Positions 6,722 to 7,958 of a stretch of 7,958 nt of DNA are shown one piece after another. The position numbers and the translations under genes were made by a program. Location: the NCBI GenBank assembly GCA_025966175.1, contig JAOPVN010000128.1, positions 1 to 7,958 on the forward strand, given 5' to 3'. Below the pieces are notes generated by a model, which made no database searches, had not been told where the DNA came from, and worked only from the letters and a program-made list of their open reading frames with translations. Source of the DNA: Modestobacter sp. GTDB lineage: Bacteria > Actinomycetota > Actinomycetes > Mycobacteriales > Geodermatophilaceae. Position 1 is the first letter of the stretch; every line of letters begins with the position of its first letter.

Positions 6722-6855
6722 CTGATCACTCCCACCGGCCCCATGGTGTCAGCCCGGCGCACCGACGACACCGTCACCGCTGTCCACCAGTCCTCCGGCG
6801 CACCGCAGCCGGTCGTGCACCACCCACTCACCGCATCTGACCCGATGGAGGGCTC
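6722..6855. promoter_or_regulatory. Divergent control region between the GntR gene and the second hydrolase
   Basis: These 134 bp must carry both promoters and probably the GntR operator. GGTCGTGCACCACC (6811-6824) is a near-palindrome (12 of 14 positions symmetric) with the GGT...ACC frame typical of FadR-type operators. A wider inverted repeat, GGTGTC (6745-6750) and GACACC (6767-6772), lies nearer the regulator. No convincing -35/-10 pair is visible in either direction. A ribosome binding site GGAGGG (6847-6852) serves the hydrolase. Confidence 0.4.
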
Positions 6856-7806
6856 ATGTCTCGTCGTGACCTGATCGACCCGGAGTGCCGCGTCCCGCTG
6901 GACGGACTGCTGGAGGTCATGCCCGGCGGCTTCAACGCGATTCCCGACATCGTCGCCCGTCGGGCGGCCGCAGAGCAGATGCTGGCCGCCATGGACGTCC
7001 CGGAGAACCCGAACGTCGTCAAGGAGGACAGCTTCGTACCCGGACCGGACGGCGAGCCGGACATCTCCGTACGGATCTACCGGCCCACCGGCGCGACCGG
7101 CACCCTGCCGGGCATCTTCTACATCCACGGCGGCGGCATGATCCTGGGGACCGTGGCCGGTGAGGACCCCTCCGCCACCCGGCTGTGCGAGCAGGTCGGC
7201 GCCGTCGTCGTCTCCGTCGAGTACCGCCTGGCACCGGAACACCCGCACCCGGCGCCGGTCGAGGACTGCTTCGCCGGCCTGATCTGGATGGCCAAGGAAG
7301 CCGCCGAGCTCGGCGTCGATCCGGACCGAATCGCCATCTACGGCGGCAGCGCGGGCGGCGGCCTCACCATCGCCGCAGCAATGCTGGCCCGCGATCGCGG
7401 TGGGCCGGCGCTGCGGTTCATGATGCCGATCTACCCGATGATCGACGACCGCAACGAGACACCCTCCAGCCAGGAGATCACCGACATCGGCATCTGGGAC
7501 CGCTCCGGGAACATCGAGGCCTGGGCCTGGTACCTCGGCGGCGAGCCCGCCGACCAGTACGCCGCACCCACACGGGCCGAGGACGTCTCCGGGTTGCCGC
7601 CGGCCTTCATCGACGTCGGCACCGTCGACCTGTTCCGCGACGAGGACATCGCCTTCGCCCAGCGCCTGATGCAGGCCGGCGTCCCCTGCGAACTCCACGT
7701 CCACCCGGGCAGTTACCACGCAGCCGAGACCTTCGCCCCCGACGCCGCCCTGTCCCGGCGGATCTGGGACCTCCGCGTCGACGCGCTCAAGCGCGCCCTC
7801 GCATGA
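6856..7806 (+). CDS. HSL-family alpha/beta-hydrolase, probable esterase (GGSAG variant)
   Basis: The 316-residue product has the HSL-type layout: HGGGM oxyanion motif (91-95), VEYRLAPEHPHPAPVED (121-137), nucleophile Ser165 in GGSAGGG, acid Asp258 in TVDLFRDED and catalytic His288 in GSYHAAE. The nucleophile elbow reads GGSAG, not the common GDSAG found in the other hydrolase of this window, and the two proteins differ widely outside the motifs, so they are not a recent duplication. An N-terminal cap region of about 80 residues precedes the core. No signal peptide is seen. The start at 6856 follows GGAGGG after three bases. The gene is divergent from the GntR regulator and is probably under its control. 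It may hydrolyse a BVMO product or a related ester entering the pathway. The family is clear; the substrate is unknown. Confidence 0.92.
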   Translation: MSRRDLIDPECRVPLDGLLEVMPGGFNAIPDIVARRAAAEQMLAAMDVPENPNVVKEDSFVPGPDGEPDISVRIYRPTGATGTLPGIFYIHGGGMILGTVAGEDPSATRLCEQVGAVVVSVEYRLAPEHPHPAPVEDCFAGLIWMAKEAAELGVDPDRIAIYGGSAGGGLTIAAAMLARDRGGPALRFMMPIYPMIDDRNETPSSQEITDIGIWDRSGNIEAWAWYLGGEPADQYAAPTRAEDVSGLPPAFIDVGTVDLFRDEDIAFAQRLMQAGVPCELHVHPGSYHAAETFAPDAALSRRIWDLRVDALKRALA

Positions 7807-7811
7807 TCGGG

Positions 7812-7855
7812 GACGTCAGCGCCCGGGCCACCATGTCGGCCTGGGCGCTGTCGTC
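7812..7855 (+). terminator. Strong hairpin after the second hydrolase, probable terminator
   Basis: CAGCGCCCGGGCC (7817-7829) pairs with GGCCTGGGCGCTG (7838-7850) as a 13-bp stem with one G-U pair and an 8-base loop. One mismatch further out, GACG (7812-7815) pairs with CGTC (7852-7855). It starts six bases after the stop codon and has no T-run. Confidence 0.7.
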
Positions 7856-7958
7856 ACCGCGGCAGGGACAGACCCGTGCTCGGTTGGCGGACCCTCTCGC
7901 AGGCCACCGCCGGTCAGCGGGCCGTCCGACGGGCGCGCTACCTTCTGCCCCGAATCCG

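Noticed and set aside
5771..6874. Plus-strand open frame across the BVMO end, the terminator and the GntR gene (367 codons)
   Set aside because: It spans two real genes in other frames, crosses the perfect hairpin and resembles no protein.
6718..7719. Long open frame antisense to the second hydrolase (333 codons)
   Set aside because: Shadow frame without domain signature, running into the GntR promoter region; the plus-strand hydrolase has a full catalytic triad.
7787..7958. Minus-strand frame open from the right edge to a stop at 7787-7789
   Set aside because: It would run through the terminator hairpin and overlap the hydrolase end, and its translation is not recognisable. It could only be judged with sequence beyond the window.

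Overview
The window is high-GC DNA with strongly G/C-biased third codon positions and GTG as well as ATG starts. Its gene families (type I Baeyer-Villiger monooxygenase, HSL-type esterases, FCD-type GntR regulator, IS3-family transposase) point to an actinomycete. A Pseudonocardia- or Rhodococcus-like host would fit, but the genus cannot be fixed from this sequence.

Left part (1-1850): the N-terminal end of an ArsR-family regulator runs off the left edge on the minus strand. About 250 bp away, a gene for a selenium-binding-protein-56 family protein (methanethiol oxidase family) is transcribed divergently from it. The real start of that gene is the ATG at 399, which follows a purine-rich ribosome binding site and opens the family-like sequence.

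Middle part (about 1890-3300): a degraded stretch. It holds a short, apparently frameshifted coding remnant (about 1906-2072), about 260 bp with no recognisable gene, and a 5'-truncated, doubly frameshifted IS3-family orfB on the minus strand. No orfA is present. The IS remnant ends within about 100-150 bp of the next gene.

Right part (3199-7855): a ketone/ester catabolic module. A candidate promoter (3199-3226) with a small palindrome just downstream precedes a probable two-gene operon: an HSL-type alpha/beta-hydrolase (3305-4240) and a phenylacetone/steroid-monooxygenase-like Baeyer-Villiger monooxygenase (BVMO, 4323-5960). A perfect 16-bp hairpin separates the BVMO from a convergent GntR/FCD regulator (6044-6721, minus). 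A second HSL-type alpha/beta-hydrolase (6856-7806) is divergent from the regulator and is followed by a strong hairpin. The likely logic is that the BVMO turns a ketone into an ester or lactone, one or both hydrolases cleave it, and the GntR protein controls one or both transcription units. The substrate is unknown.

I found no CRISPR array, tRNA, rRNA or clearly new defence-type system. The catabolic module is a variation on a known theme. The most unusual points are the two esterases around one BVMO, a regulator whose ligand domain seems to lack its metal-binding histidines, and the IS scar next to the operon promoter. Nothing recognisable lies in 7856-7958.
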